NCBI RefSeq assembly: GCF_025567095.1
Contig: NZ_JAOQJH010000037.1
Reading direction: 5' to 3' (one strand)
Origin: Anthropogastromicrobium aceti
Lineage (GTDB): Bacteria > Bacillota > Clostridia > Lachnospirales > Lachnospiraceae
DNA length: 28,126 nucleotides
A model generated the notes under the pieces. That model made no database searches and was not told where the DNA came from. It worked only from the letters and a program-made list of their open reading frames with translations. Shown here piece by piece: positions 8,237 to 15,657 of the stretch (positions are counted from its first letter, which is position 1; every line of letters starts with the position of its first letter). The translations under genes and the position numbers were made by a program.

Positions 8237-8264
8237 AGTTTAGCAAAACTAAACCTGAGGTTTA
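8237..8264 (+). promoter_or_regulatory. Compound operator, probable PotR binding site
   Basis: GTTTAG-CAAAA-CTAAAC (8238-8254) overlaps a second perfect palindrome TAAACCT-G-AGGTTTA (8250-8264), giving three half-sites from about +5 onward. The XRE-family regulator encoded just downstream is the natural candidate to bind here and autoregulate. Confidence 0.6.
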
Positions 8265-8293
8265 ATAATAGAATTGCAATATGGGAGGTAAAT

Positions 8294-8827
8294 GTGGAAA
8301 TCGGACAGAGGATAAAGCAGCTGAGAGTCATGAAGGGGCTGACGCAGGAAGAGCTGGCAGACCGCGCGGAGTTATCGAAGGGCTTTATATCACAGGTAGA
8401 GAGGGATCTGACCTCTCCATCGATTGCGACACTGATGGATATTTTGCAGTGTCTGGGCGTTTCTGTCAGCGAGTTTTTTACAGAAGAACCCGAAGAACAG
8501 ATTGTATTTACAAAGGAAGATTACTTTATTAAGAAGGATGAAGAGAACGAAAATACGATTGAGTGGATCGTTCCAAATGCACAGAAAAATCAGATGGAGC
8601 CCATTCTTTTGAAATTAGAGCCGGGAGGATCAACAGATCCAGACAACCCACATGAGGGAGAAGAGTTTGGATATGTCTTAAACGGCGCTGTCACAATTCA
8701 TCTGGGAAATAAGGTTTACCGGGCAAAAAAGGGAGAAACCTTTTACTATGTATCTGGTAAGCAGCATTACTTAACATCAAAGGTAGGCGCGACAGTACTT
8801 TGGATTAGTTCACCGCCGACGTTTTGA
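8294..8827 (+). CDS. potR: XRE-family regulator with cupin domain (PotR/PuuR-like)
   Basis: 177 residues from a GTG at 8294, five bases after GGGAGG. An upstream TTG at 8225 lies inside the promoter -10 and is rejected. Residues 1-60 are an XRE/Cro helix-turn-helix (IGQRIKQLRVMKGLTQEELA, then SKGFISQVERDLTSPSIATL); residues 105-175 are a small cupin domain (EPGGSTDPDNPHEGEEFGYV, then GETFYYVSGKQHYL) that binds the effector. This layout is typical of polyamine-responsive repressors, and it is the first gene of a potABCD operon. The symbol is by context; the effector is presumably a polyamine. Confidence 0.85.
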   Translation: MEIGQRIKQLRVMKGLTQEELADRAELSKGFISQVERDLTSPSIATLMDILQCLGVSVSEFFTEEPEEQIVFTKEDYFIKKDEENENTIEWIVPNAQKNQMEPILLKLEPGGSTDPDNPHEGEEFGYVLNGAVTIHLGNKVYRAKKGETFYYVSGKQHYLTSKVGATVLWISSPPTF

Positions 8828-8872
8828 TCAGGTATCAGAAAAAATGTGTGAAAGGCATGGTTTTATAGTACA

Positions 8873-9946
8873 ATGAAAGAATCGCTGGTTAAATTGGAGG
8901 GTATCACAAAAAGCTATGATGGGCAGATGATACTAGATGATTTAAATCTTGATATTTATCAAAATTCATTTGTAACGCTGTTAGGACCAAGCGGCTGCGG
9001 AAAGACCACAACGCTTCGTATCATCGGCGGTTTTGAGACACCTGACAAGGGAAAGGTTATTTTTGACGGACAGGATATTACATCCCTTCCGCCTCATAAG
9101 AGAGCATTAAATACTGTATTCCAGAAATATGCACTCTTTCCTAATATGACAATAGAAGACAATATTGCATTTGGCTTAAAAATCAAGAAAAAGTCAAAGC
9201 AGTATATTAAAGATAAGATTGCATATGCATTAAAGCTTGTTAATCTGAAAGGTTACGAGAAGCGTATGCCAGATTCTCTTTCAGGAGGACAGCAGCAGCG
9301 TATTGCTATTGCACGTGCTATTGTAAACGAGCCTAAGGTGCTTCTTCTTGATGAGCCGCTTGGTGCACTTGACTTAAAACTTCGTCAGGACATGCAGTAT
9401 GAGCTAATTCGCATGAAAAAAGAGCTTGGCATTACCTTTATCTATGTCACACACGACCAGGAAGAGGCACTTACAATGTCAGACCATATCATTGTAATGA
9501 ACCAGGGCTATATTCAGCAGCAGGGCTCCCCGGAAAAGATCTATAACGAGCCAGAGAATGCATTTGTAGCAGATTTTATCGGTGACAGCAACATCATCGG
9601 TGCAACATTCATTCAAGATGAGCTTGTAGAGATTTTAGGAAGCCGTTTTGCCTGTGTGGATAAAGGCTTTGGAAGAAATAAGCCAGTCGATGTCGTGATT
9701 CGTCCAGAGGATGTAGATCTTTTGCCAGAGGGTCAGGGAAGTCTCGAGGGAGTAGTTACTCATATGATTTTTAAGGGTGTACATTACGAGATGGAGGTCA
9801 TGGCCGGCGGTTTTGAGTGGCTTGTCCACAGCACCGACATGTTCCCGATTGGGACAAAGGTAAGCATCCATGTCGATCCGTTTGACATTCAGATTATGAA
9901 CAAGCCGGAATCCGAGGATGAGGAGGCGATGGGGGTCCATGAATAA
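8873..9946 (+). CDS. potA: Spermidine/putrescine ABC transporter ATPase
   Basis: 357 residues. Walker A is GPSGCGKTT, the signature LSGGQQQR, Walker B VLLLDEPLGALD, switch histidine in YVTHDQEEA. The C-terminal ~110 residues are the regulatory TOBE domain (VVIRPEDVDLLPEG). It powers polyamine import through PotB/PotC. The spacing from potR is 45 bases and the ribosome site is poor (GAAAGG about 17 bases before the ATG), unusual for this operon; the N-terminal sequence nonetheless aligns with the family start. Confidence 0.95.
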   Translation: MKESLVKLEGITKSYDGQMILDDLNLDIYQNSFVTLLGPSGCGKTTTLRIIGGFETPDKGKVIFDGQDITSLPPHKRALNTVFQKYALFPNMTIEDNIAFGLKIKKKSKQYIKDKIAYALKLVNLKGYEKRMPDSLSGGQQQRIAIARAIVNEPKVLLLDEPLGALDLKLRQDMQYELIRMKKELGITFIYVTHDQEEALTMSDHIIVMNQGYIQQQGSPEKIYNEPENAFVADFIGDSNIIGATFIQDELVEILGSRFACVDKGFGRNKPVDVVIRPEDVDLLPEGQGSLEGVVTHMIFKGVHYEMEVMAGGFEWLVHSTDMFPIGTKVSIHVDPFDIQIMNKPESEDEEAMGVHE

Positions 9947-10754
9947 GAAAAAATTGTTATCTGGACCGTACTTTGTCTGGATGATTCTCTTTACTATAAT
10001 CCCGCTTTTAGTGATTGCCTGGTATGGCTTTACAGACCGCACGGGTGCCTTCACGCTTGCAAATGTAAGAGCCATAGCAAGTCCAGAGCATTTAAAGGCA
10101 CTTGGACTATCACTTAGTCTATCAATTGCCTGTACGATTCTTTGTTTGCTGATTGCATATCCGCTTGCCATGATTTTAAAAAAAACGGGTATGGGCAAGA
10201 AAGGCTTTGTTGTATTTATATTTATCCTGCCGATGTGGATGAATTTTTTGCTTCGTACCTACGCATGGTTAAATCTTCTTGATGACGGCGGTATTTTATT
10301 TAATATCTGCAGAAACTTAGGTCTTCCGACATTTAGTGTGGTAGGAACAAACGCGGCAATCATTATGGGTATGATCTACAATTTCCTGCCATTTATGGTT
10401 CTTCCGCTGTTTAACGTTCTAACAAAAATTGATGAGAATGTATTAAATGCAGCAAGAGATCTCGGTGCAAACAGTGCGCAGGTATTTTTTAAAGTAACAT
10501 TGCCGCTTAGTCTTCCGGGTATTATAAGCGGTGTTACAATGGTATTTGTTCCGTCACTGACCACATTTGCCATCTCAGATCTTCTTGGTGCGAGAAAGAT
10601 TATGTTAATCGGCAACATTATCGAGCAGGAATTTTCCACAGCTGATAACTGGCATCTTGGCTCAGGACTTTCACTTGTCTTAATGGTATTTATCTTAATC
10701 AGCATGGCAGTACTTGAGCACTACGATAAAAACGGGGAGGGAACATCATTCTGA
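9939..10754 (+). CDS. potB: Spermidine/putrescine ABC transporter permease PotB
   Basis: 271 residues from ATG 9939, which overlaps the end of potA by eight bases; GAGGAGG lies at 9920-9926. An in-frame ATG at 9918 is possible but would overlap more and lacks a site. About six membrane spans; EAA loop NAARDLGANSAQVFFKVTLP. The final codons overlap the potC start by one base, pointing to translational coupling. Confidence 0.93.
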   Translation: MNKKKLLSGPYFVWMILFTIIPLLVIAWYGFTDRTGAFTLANVRAIASPEHLKALGLSLSLSIACTILCLLIAYPLAMILKKTGMGKKGFVVFIFILPMWMNFLLRTYAWLNLLDDGGILFNICRNLGLPTFSVVGTNAAIIMGMIYNFLPFMVLPLFNVLTKIDENVLNAARDLGANSAQVFFKVTLPLSLPGIISGVTMVFVPSLTTFAISDLLGARKIMLIGNIIEQEFSTADNWHLGSGLSLVLMVFILISMAVLEHYDKNGEGTSF

Positions 10755-11557
10755 TGAAAAAATTAAAATCTTTTTTTTCGGGCATGTACCTTACACTGAT
10801 TTTTATCTTTTTGTATGCCCCGATTGTAACATTAATTATTTTTTCCTTCAATAAAGGAAAAGGAAGCCGCTGGAAAGGATTTTCCTTAAAGTGGTATGAG
10901 GATTTATTTGAGAGCAGAATGATTATGGAGGCTCTCAGCAATACATTAATTATAGCATTTGTGTCCGCATTAGTTGCCACACTGGTAGGCACAATTACAT
11001 GTATCGGTATCAATGCATTAAAAGGAAAGTTTAAGACAACTTATATGGCTATAAACAACATTCCGCTTATGAATTCCGATCTTGTAACAGGACTTTCATT
11101 GATGCTTGTATTTATTTCTGTTGGCTGGAAGTTTGGCTTTTCCACTATATTGGTGGCGCATATCACGTTCAATATTCCGTATGTGATCTTAAGCGTTATG
11201 CCTCGTCTTCGCCAGACAAATGTAAGTACTTACGAGGCAGCTATGGATTTAGGTGCAACGCCACTGTCTGCTTTTTTTAAGGTTGTGCTTCCTGATCTTG
11301 CACCGGGAATTACATCTGGATTTTTACTGGCATTTACGATGTCTTTAGACGATTTTATCATCACCTACTTCACCAGAGGCGCCGGCATCAATACGCTGTC
11401 AACATTAATATACAGTGAAGTAAGAAAGGGCATCAAGCCAACAATGAACGCACTGTCAACAGTGATGTTTGTTTCTGTACTGCTGTTGTTAGTTTTAATG
11501 AACACGCTTCCGGACATGCGCGATAAAAGAAAAAGAAAACAAGAGGAGAAAAGTTGA
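10754..11557 (+). CDS. potC: Spermidine/putrescine ABC transporter permease PotC
   Basis: 267 residues; the ATG shares its A with the TGA of potB. A GGGAGG site lies about ten bases upstream. Six predicted membrane spans; EAA loop YEAAMDLGATPLSAFFKVVL and the downstream TMSLDDFIITYFTRG are typical of PotC. It pairs with PotB to form the channel. Confidence 0.94.
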   Translation: MKKLKSFFSGMYLTLIFIFLYAPIVTLIIFSFNKGKGSRWKGFSLKWYEDLFESRMIMEALSNTLIIAFVSALVATLVGTITCIGINALKGKFKTTYMAINNIPLMNSDLVTGLSLMLVFISVGWKFGFSTILVAHITFNIPYVILSVMPRLRQTNVSTYEAAMDLGATPLSAFFKVVLPDLAPGITSGFLLAFTMSLDDFIITYFTRGAGINTLSTLIYSEVRKGIKPTMNALSTVMFVSVLLLLVLMNTLPDMRDKRKRKQEEKS

Positions 11558-11559
11558 CT

Positions 11560-12621
11560 ATGAAAAGAAGAGTATGGGCAGCAGCATCTGCTGCAATGAT
11601 GGCAACTACTGCATTTGGCGCACAGGCTGTATTGGCAGATAAGTATCCAAATGGCCAGGTAAAGGTATTTAACTGGGGCGAATATATTGACGAGGATCTG
11701 ATTGACGAGTTCGAAGATGAGTATGGTATCGAAGTTATCTATGATACATTTGATACAAACGAGGCCATGTATCCGCGTGTAGAGGCAGATCCAAGTCTTT
11801 ATGACGTTATCTGTCCATCTGACTATATGATCGAGAAGATGATCCAGAATGATGTTCTGCAGGAGATCGACTGGGATCAGATCACAAACAAGGAAAATAT
11901 TGGAGAAGTTTACTTAAAGAGCTGCGAAGGCTTTGATCCAGGCAATAAATATTGTGTTCCATATACATTCGGAACAGTCGGCATTCTTTATAATAAGGAA
12001 TTAGTAGATGAGGATGCTGTAATTGACAGTTGGGATGTACTTTGGGATGAGACATACAAGAACGATATCATCATGCAGGATTCTGTGCGTGATGCATTTA
12101 TGATCTCCTTAAAGCGTCTTGGCTATTCCTGCAACACAACAGATGAGGACGAGTTAAACGAGGCAATGGAGGAGTTAAAGATCCAGTCCAAGTTAAACAA
12201 GGCTTACACCATCGACGAGGTGCGTGATAAGATGATCAACGGTGCAGCAGCAATCGGTGTTATCTACTCAGGTGAATATCTGTACTGCCAGGAAGAGAAC
12301 GAAGACCTTGAATATGTAATTCCAAAAGAAGGAACAAATATATGGTACGATGGCTGGGTTATCACAAAGGGCTCCGAAAATGTAGAAAACGCGCATAAGT
12401 GGATTGATTTTCTGTGCAGTCAGGAAGCTGCTTATGATAATTTCGAATATATCTACTACGGAACACCAAATATCGCAGCACAGGAGTTAATCGACGAAGA
12501 TATCATAAACAATCCGGGCGTATTCCCAGATGAAGAAACCATTGAAAAGTGTGAGGTGTACAATTATCTGGGCGAAGAAGCTGAAGATATGTATTATGAG
12601 CTTTGGAAGAAGGTAAAATAA
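11560..12621 (+). CDS. potD: Spermidine/putrescine-binding protein
   Basis: 353 residues from ATG 11560 with GAGGAG at 11543-11548; an overlapping TTG two codons earlier is less likely. The signal peptide is cut at about VLA|DK (A26|D27), with no lipobox cysteine. The mature start (VKVFNWGEYIDEDLIDEF) and later YDVICPSDYMIEKMI and GEYLYCQEENEDLEYVIPKE are typical of the PotD/PotF fold. It captures polyamines for PotABC. Lack of a lipid anchor is unusual for a Gram-positive binding protein. No clear terminator follows before the ferredoxin promoter. Confidence 0.94.
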   Translation: MKRRVWAAASAAMMATTAFGAQAVLADKYPNGQVKVFNWGEYIDEDLIDEFEDEYGIEVIYDTFDTNEAMYPRVEADPSLYDVICPSDYMIEKMIQNDVLQEIDWDQITNKENIGEVYLKSCEGFDPGNKYCVPYTFGTVGILYNKELVDEDAVIDSWDVLWDETYKNDIIMQDSVRDAFMISLKRLGYSCNTTDEDELNEAMEELKIQSKLNKAYTIDEVRDKMINGAAAIGVIYSGEYLYCQEENEDLEYVIPKEGTNIWYDGWVITKGSENVENAHKWIDFLCSQEAAYDNFEYIYYGTPNIAAQELIDEDIINNPGVFPDEETIEKCEVYNYLGEEAEDMYYELWKKVK

Positions 12622-12658
12622 AATATAGGTTGCAAAAAACACAAACCTGTATTAGAAT
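12622..12658 (+). promoter_or_regulatory. Ferredoxin promoter overlapped by a hairpin
   Basis: -35 TTGCAA (12630-12635), 17-bp spacer, -10 TAGAAT (12653-12658). A ten-pair inverted repeat (12622-12631 with 12644-12653, loop 12 nt) overlaps the -35. It could be an operator or a weak end signal for the pot operon; it has no U tract. Confidence 0.6.
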
Positions 12659-12707
12659 AATGGTGCTGATAAAAGCGTTAAATATTATTTCCAAGGAGGA
12701 AAAACAA

Positions 12708-12875
12708 ATGGCATACAAGATTAGTGATGAGTGTATTATGTGTGGTACATGTGAGGGTGAGTGCCCAGTAGGTGCAATCGCAGAGGGCGAAGGCAAGTAC
12801 GAGATCGACGCAGACGCATGCATCGAGTGCGGAAGCTGCGCAGCTGCATGTCCAGTAGGTGCAATCAGCGAATAA
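12708..12875 (+). CDS. 2[4Fe-4S] ferredoxin
   Basis: 55 residues, AAGGAGG before the ATG. Two clusters of cysteines, C9-C12-C15-C19P and C38-C41-C44-C48P, each the CxxCxxCxxxCP pattern of clostridial bacterial-type ferredoxin. It carries low-potential electrons in the cytosol, for example with pyruvate:ferredoxin oxidoreductase or hydrogenase. Very acidic, as is usual. A monocistronic gene with its own promoter and terminator. Confidence 0.97.
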   Translation: MAYKISDECIMCGTCEGECPVGAIAEGEGKYEIDADACIECGSCAAACPVGAISE

Positions 12876-12892
12876 TTTATTCACTGTCAGCG

Positions 12893-12922
12893 AAAAGACT
12901 GTCCGAGAGGGCAGTCTTTTTT
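12893..12922 (+). terminator. Intrinsic terminator of the ferredoxin gene
   Basis: A 12-pair stem (12893-12904 with 12909-12920, one G-T pair), GAGA loop, then TT continuing the T-rich arm. The converging minus-strand gene ends at 12925, so it may serve both directions. Confidence 0.88.
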
Positions 12923-12924
12923 GC

Positions 12925-13665
12925 TTACATTTTATGTTTTCTTTTCCATGGCAGTCGGCTCGCGGCAGCCTCTTTTTGTTCACGTGACTTTTTGCGGCGC
13001 ATAAAAAGTGTTTCATCAAGCTTGCGAAAGCGCTCCTCTGCCTCATCATCCTGCAGCCGCATTCTATAATCCATCTCCTTGATAACCTTTGTGCTGACCT
13101 GTTCCGTGATTTTTTCTGCGATAACATTGTCAAGCTGCACACCTATCTTTTCGCAGATTGTATCTGCAAGCTGTGCATTAACATCAGCGGAGTGTCGGCA
13201 CAGTGCCTCATCTAAAATACGGTTCATAACATCTTCAAATTCCTCCATGCGAAGCTTTCGTGCAAGCTCCGTCTGACTTGCAGAGACAGGAAGAATAGCC
13301 GGAAGCGTATCAGGCAGCTCACTGGCTCGTTTATTCATCTCATCAGATAATTTCACCAGATAATAAAATTCATCATCATCCAAAAGAGCCAGTCTTGGAA
13401 CCACCAGCTTAATAGCCTTTAGCTGATAGCCCGCATCACGCAAAATCTTAATCCGCTGAAACATCAGAAGCTGCGCATTTGTGTAGCAGCGATAGCCCTG
13501 ATCATTTCTCATGATAGGAAGACCAAGCTCCTCCTCCCAGTATCGAAGCACATGAGCCTCCATATTGAGCTGCTTGCAGGCATCCGAAATCAAAATGGGC
13601 TGTTCGTCAGCGGCCTTAATACTTTCCTGCAATTGCTGTTCTGTTTTTTCCTCTCGATCCTGCAT
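12925..13665 (-). CDS. MerR-like DNA-binding protein with long helical C-terminus
   Basis: 246 residues from the ATG at 13665, with AAGGAAGG directly upstream; a longer frame to 13701 has no ribosome site. Residues 20-90 are a MerR-type winged helix (LISDACKQLNMEAHVLRYWE, then QGYRCYTNAQLLMFQRIKIL). The rest is predicted helical and charged, with no cysteine metal-binding pattern or obvious effector domain, and ends in a very basic tail (about 225-246, RRKKSREQKEAAASR and WKRKHKM). It is divergent from the exporter operon at 13870 and may regulate it or itself. The MerR-coiled-coil-basic-tail order also recalls the chromosome-anchoring protein RacA, but no sequence identity is claimed. Confidence 0.8.
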   Translation of the reverse strand: MQDREEKTEQQLQESIKAADEQPILISDACKQLNMEAHVLRYWEEELGLPIMRNDQGYRCYTNAQLLMFQRIKILRDAGYQLKAIKLVVPRLALLDDDEFYYLVKLSDEMNKRASELPDTLPAILPVSASQTELARKLRMEEFEDVMNRILDEALCRHSADVNAQLADTICEKIGVQLDNVIAEKITEQVSTKVIKEMDYRMRLQDDEAEERFRKLDETLFMRRKKSREQKEAAASRLPWKRKHKM

Positions 13666-13694
13666 AAATTCCTTCCTTTCTAAAATGAAAGCTG

Positions 13695-13734
13695 TGTTCA
13701 CATGAACATCAAAATATCCTATAGCGATACTATA
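13695..13734. promoter_or_regulatory. Two short palindromes between the merR-like gene and the exporter operon
   Basis: TGTTCA-CA-TGAACA (13695-13708) and TATAG-CGATA-CTATA (13720-13734) lie in the divergent intergenic region. Either could be an operator for the MerR-like protein or for the BlaI-type repressor of the exporter operon. Assignment is not possible from the window. Confidence 0.4.
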
Positions 13735-13803
13735 TCAGCTTTTAAGGGCAGCGCGAAAAAATTCCTTCGTTTCATTTCCCCAAATTTTTCGAGGATTCTA
13801 CAT

Positions 13804-13832
13804 TGCTTTGCATACAAAAAGAGTGGTATCAT
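13804..13832 (+). promoter_or_regulatory. Promoter of the exporter-blaI-blaR1 operon
   Basis: -35 TTGCTT (13804-13809), 17-bp spacer, -10 TATCAT (13827-13832). The predicted start is about 30 bases before the exporter gene and after both palindromes. Confidence 0.5.
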
Positions 13833-13869
13833 TTCTTTATATAGAGAGAAAAGAAAGGAGAAAAAACAA

Positions 13870-15657
13870 ATGAAACAGATATTTTCTTATCTGATTCCGT
13901 ATCGGGCAAGAATGGCAGTAGGTTTTTCAATAAAGGTTGCTGCTACCATTGTTGAACTTTTGATTCCGTGGGCACTTTCCATCATGGTAGATAAGGTGAT
14001 TCCGACTGAAAACATTGGCTTTGTGTTTGCGTGGGGCGGTGTAATGATTTTATTTGCGATTCTTGCGCTGCTTGGAAATATCGTGGCAAACCGCATGGCA
14101 TCGCTTGTTGCCAGAAATACAACAGAGAGAATCCGTCTGCAGCTGTTTTCAAAGATCAGCTTTTTATCTGCCAGACAGCAGGAGCAGATAGGACAGGCAT
14201 CACTAATTTCAAGATCAACATCAGATACTTACAACATTCATCAATTTATCGGTATGATGCAGCGCCTTGGCGTGCGTCAGCCTATCATGCTTATCGGAGG
14301 TCTTGCAGTCACGCTTTCAATGGATGCGCCGCTTACATGTATCATGCTGGCACTTCTTCCAGTCATGGCACTTCTTGTATATTTGTTTTCAAGTAAAGGC
14401 GTGCCAATGTACACAAAGGTGCAGGAGGCAGTAGATCGCTTTGTGCGTCTTGTAAGAGAGGACATTGCAGGTATTCGTGTCATCAAGGCACTGTCAAAGA
14501 CAGACACAGAAAGAAGTAAATTTGCAAAAATAAATGAAGAAGTTGTAACGCGTGATCAGCATGCCGGAATGATCATGGGTGCAATGAACCCTGTCATGAG
14601 CATCATTTTAAATATAGGATTGGTGCTGGTTCTTTTCGTAGGTGCAAAGCGTGTCAATGAAGGATTAACAACACCAGGAGTCATCATGGCATTTATGTCA
14701 TACGTGACAATTATTTTAAATTCAATTTTGTTTTTGTCACGAATTTTTGTAATGTATTCAAAGGCATCTGCATCAGCAAGACGTATCAGCGAGGTATTAA
14801 ATCTGCCTGAGGATCTTATGGTAGAGCATCCTGTTGGAAATGTAGATTCAGTAGTAGAAAAGGCAGTGAATGAGGCAGAGGCAGCCGCAGCCAAAGAGAC
14901 AGGTGCAGAGTTTGTCCTGCCGCAGATTATCTTCGATCATGTATCCTTTAGTTATGAGGATGGGGACGGTGAGGACTGTCTGCATGATGTAAGCTTTACA
15001 GTAAATAAGGGCGAAACGCTTGGTATTATAGGAGCCACCGGCTCAGGAAAGACAACTATTGTAAATCTTTTGATGCGCTACTATGATCCAGATGAGGGAC
15101 ATATCTATGTCAATGGCCGCGATGTGCGCACCTACACGTCAAAGGAACTCATGCCTCTTTTTGGTGCTGCCTTCCAAAATGACGTTATTTTCCATGATAC
15201 AATCTATGAGAACATTCGCTTTGGACGTGATGTCTCAAAGAAAGAAGCAATGGCAGCAGCACAGGATGCGCAGGCTGTCGAGTTTATTGAGGAAAAGGGA
15301 CTTGATGCTATGCTTGCCATCAGGGGAATGGATCTTTCAGGTGGACAAAAGCAGCGTCTTTTAATTACAAGAGCGCTCGCAAAGCATCCGCAGATTCTTG
15401 TGCTTGACGATTCATCAAGTGCGCTCGATTATGCGACAGATGCACGTCTTCGCAGGGCAATTCAGGAAAATTATGGCGATCTTACATCCATTATTGTAGC
15501 GCAGAGAATCAGTTCAATTTACCGCGCCGATAAGATTATCGTTCTTGAAGATGGAGAAATGATCGGCTATGGAACACATAAAGAGCTGATGGAAAGCTGT
15601 GAGGTCTATAGGGAAATCAGCCAGTCACAGATGGGAGGTGGTATTGATGAAGCATAA
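13870..15657 (+). CDS. ABC exporter subunit with degenerate ATPase site
   Basis: 595 residues from ATG 13870 with AAAGGAG upstream; an in-frame extension to 13702 covers the promoter and is rejected. An N-terminal six-span exporter domain (about 15-310) and an ATPase domain (about 355-580). Walker A GATGSGKTT (388-396) and LSGGQKQR (from 489) are intact, but the catalytic Glu after Walker B is Asp (D514 in ILVLDDSSS) and the switch His is Gln (Q545 in VAQRISS). This is the pattern of the non-catalytic half of heterodimeric exporters such as TM287/288 and BmrCD. It overlaps its partner gene by 11 bases. Substrate unknown; drug, lipid or peptide are all possible. Confidence 0.93.
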   Translation: MKQIFSYLIPYRARMAVGFSIKVAATIVELLIPWALSIMVDKVIPTENIGFVFAWGGVMILFAILALLGNIVANRMASLVARNTTERIRLQLFSKISFLSARQQEQIGQASLISRSTSDTYNIHQFIGMMQRLGVRQPIMLIGGLAVTLSMDAPLTCIMLALLPVMALLVYLFSSKGVPMYTKVQEAVDRFVRLVREDIAGIRVIKALSKTDTERSKFAKINEEVVTRDQHAGMIMGAMNPVMSIILNIGLVLVLFVGAKRVNEGLTTPGVIMAFMSYVTIILNSILFLSRIFVMYSKASASARRISEVLNLPEDLMVEHPVGNVDSVVEKAVNEAEAAAAKETGAEFVLPQIIFDHVSFSYEDGDGEDCLHDVSFTVNKGETLGIIGATGSGKTTIVNLLMRYYDPDEGHIYVNGRDVRTYTSKELMPLFGAAFQNDVIFHDTIYENIRFGRDVSKKEAMAAAQDAQAVEFIEEKGLDAMLAIRGMDLSGGQKQRLLITRALAKHPQILVLDDSSSALDYATDARLRRAIQENYGDLTSIIVAQRISSIYRADKIIVLEDGEMIGYGTHKELMESCEVYREISQSQMGGGIDEA

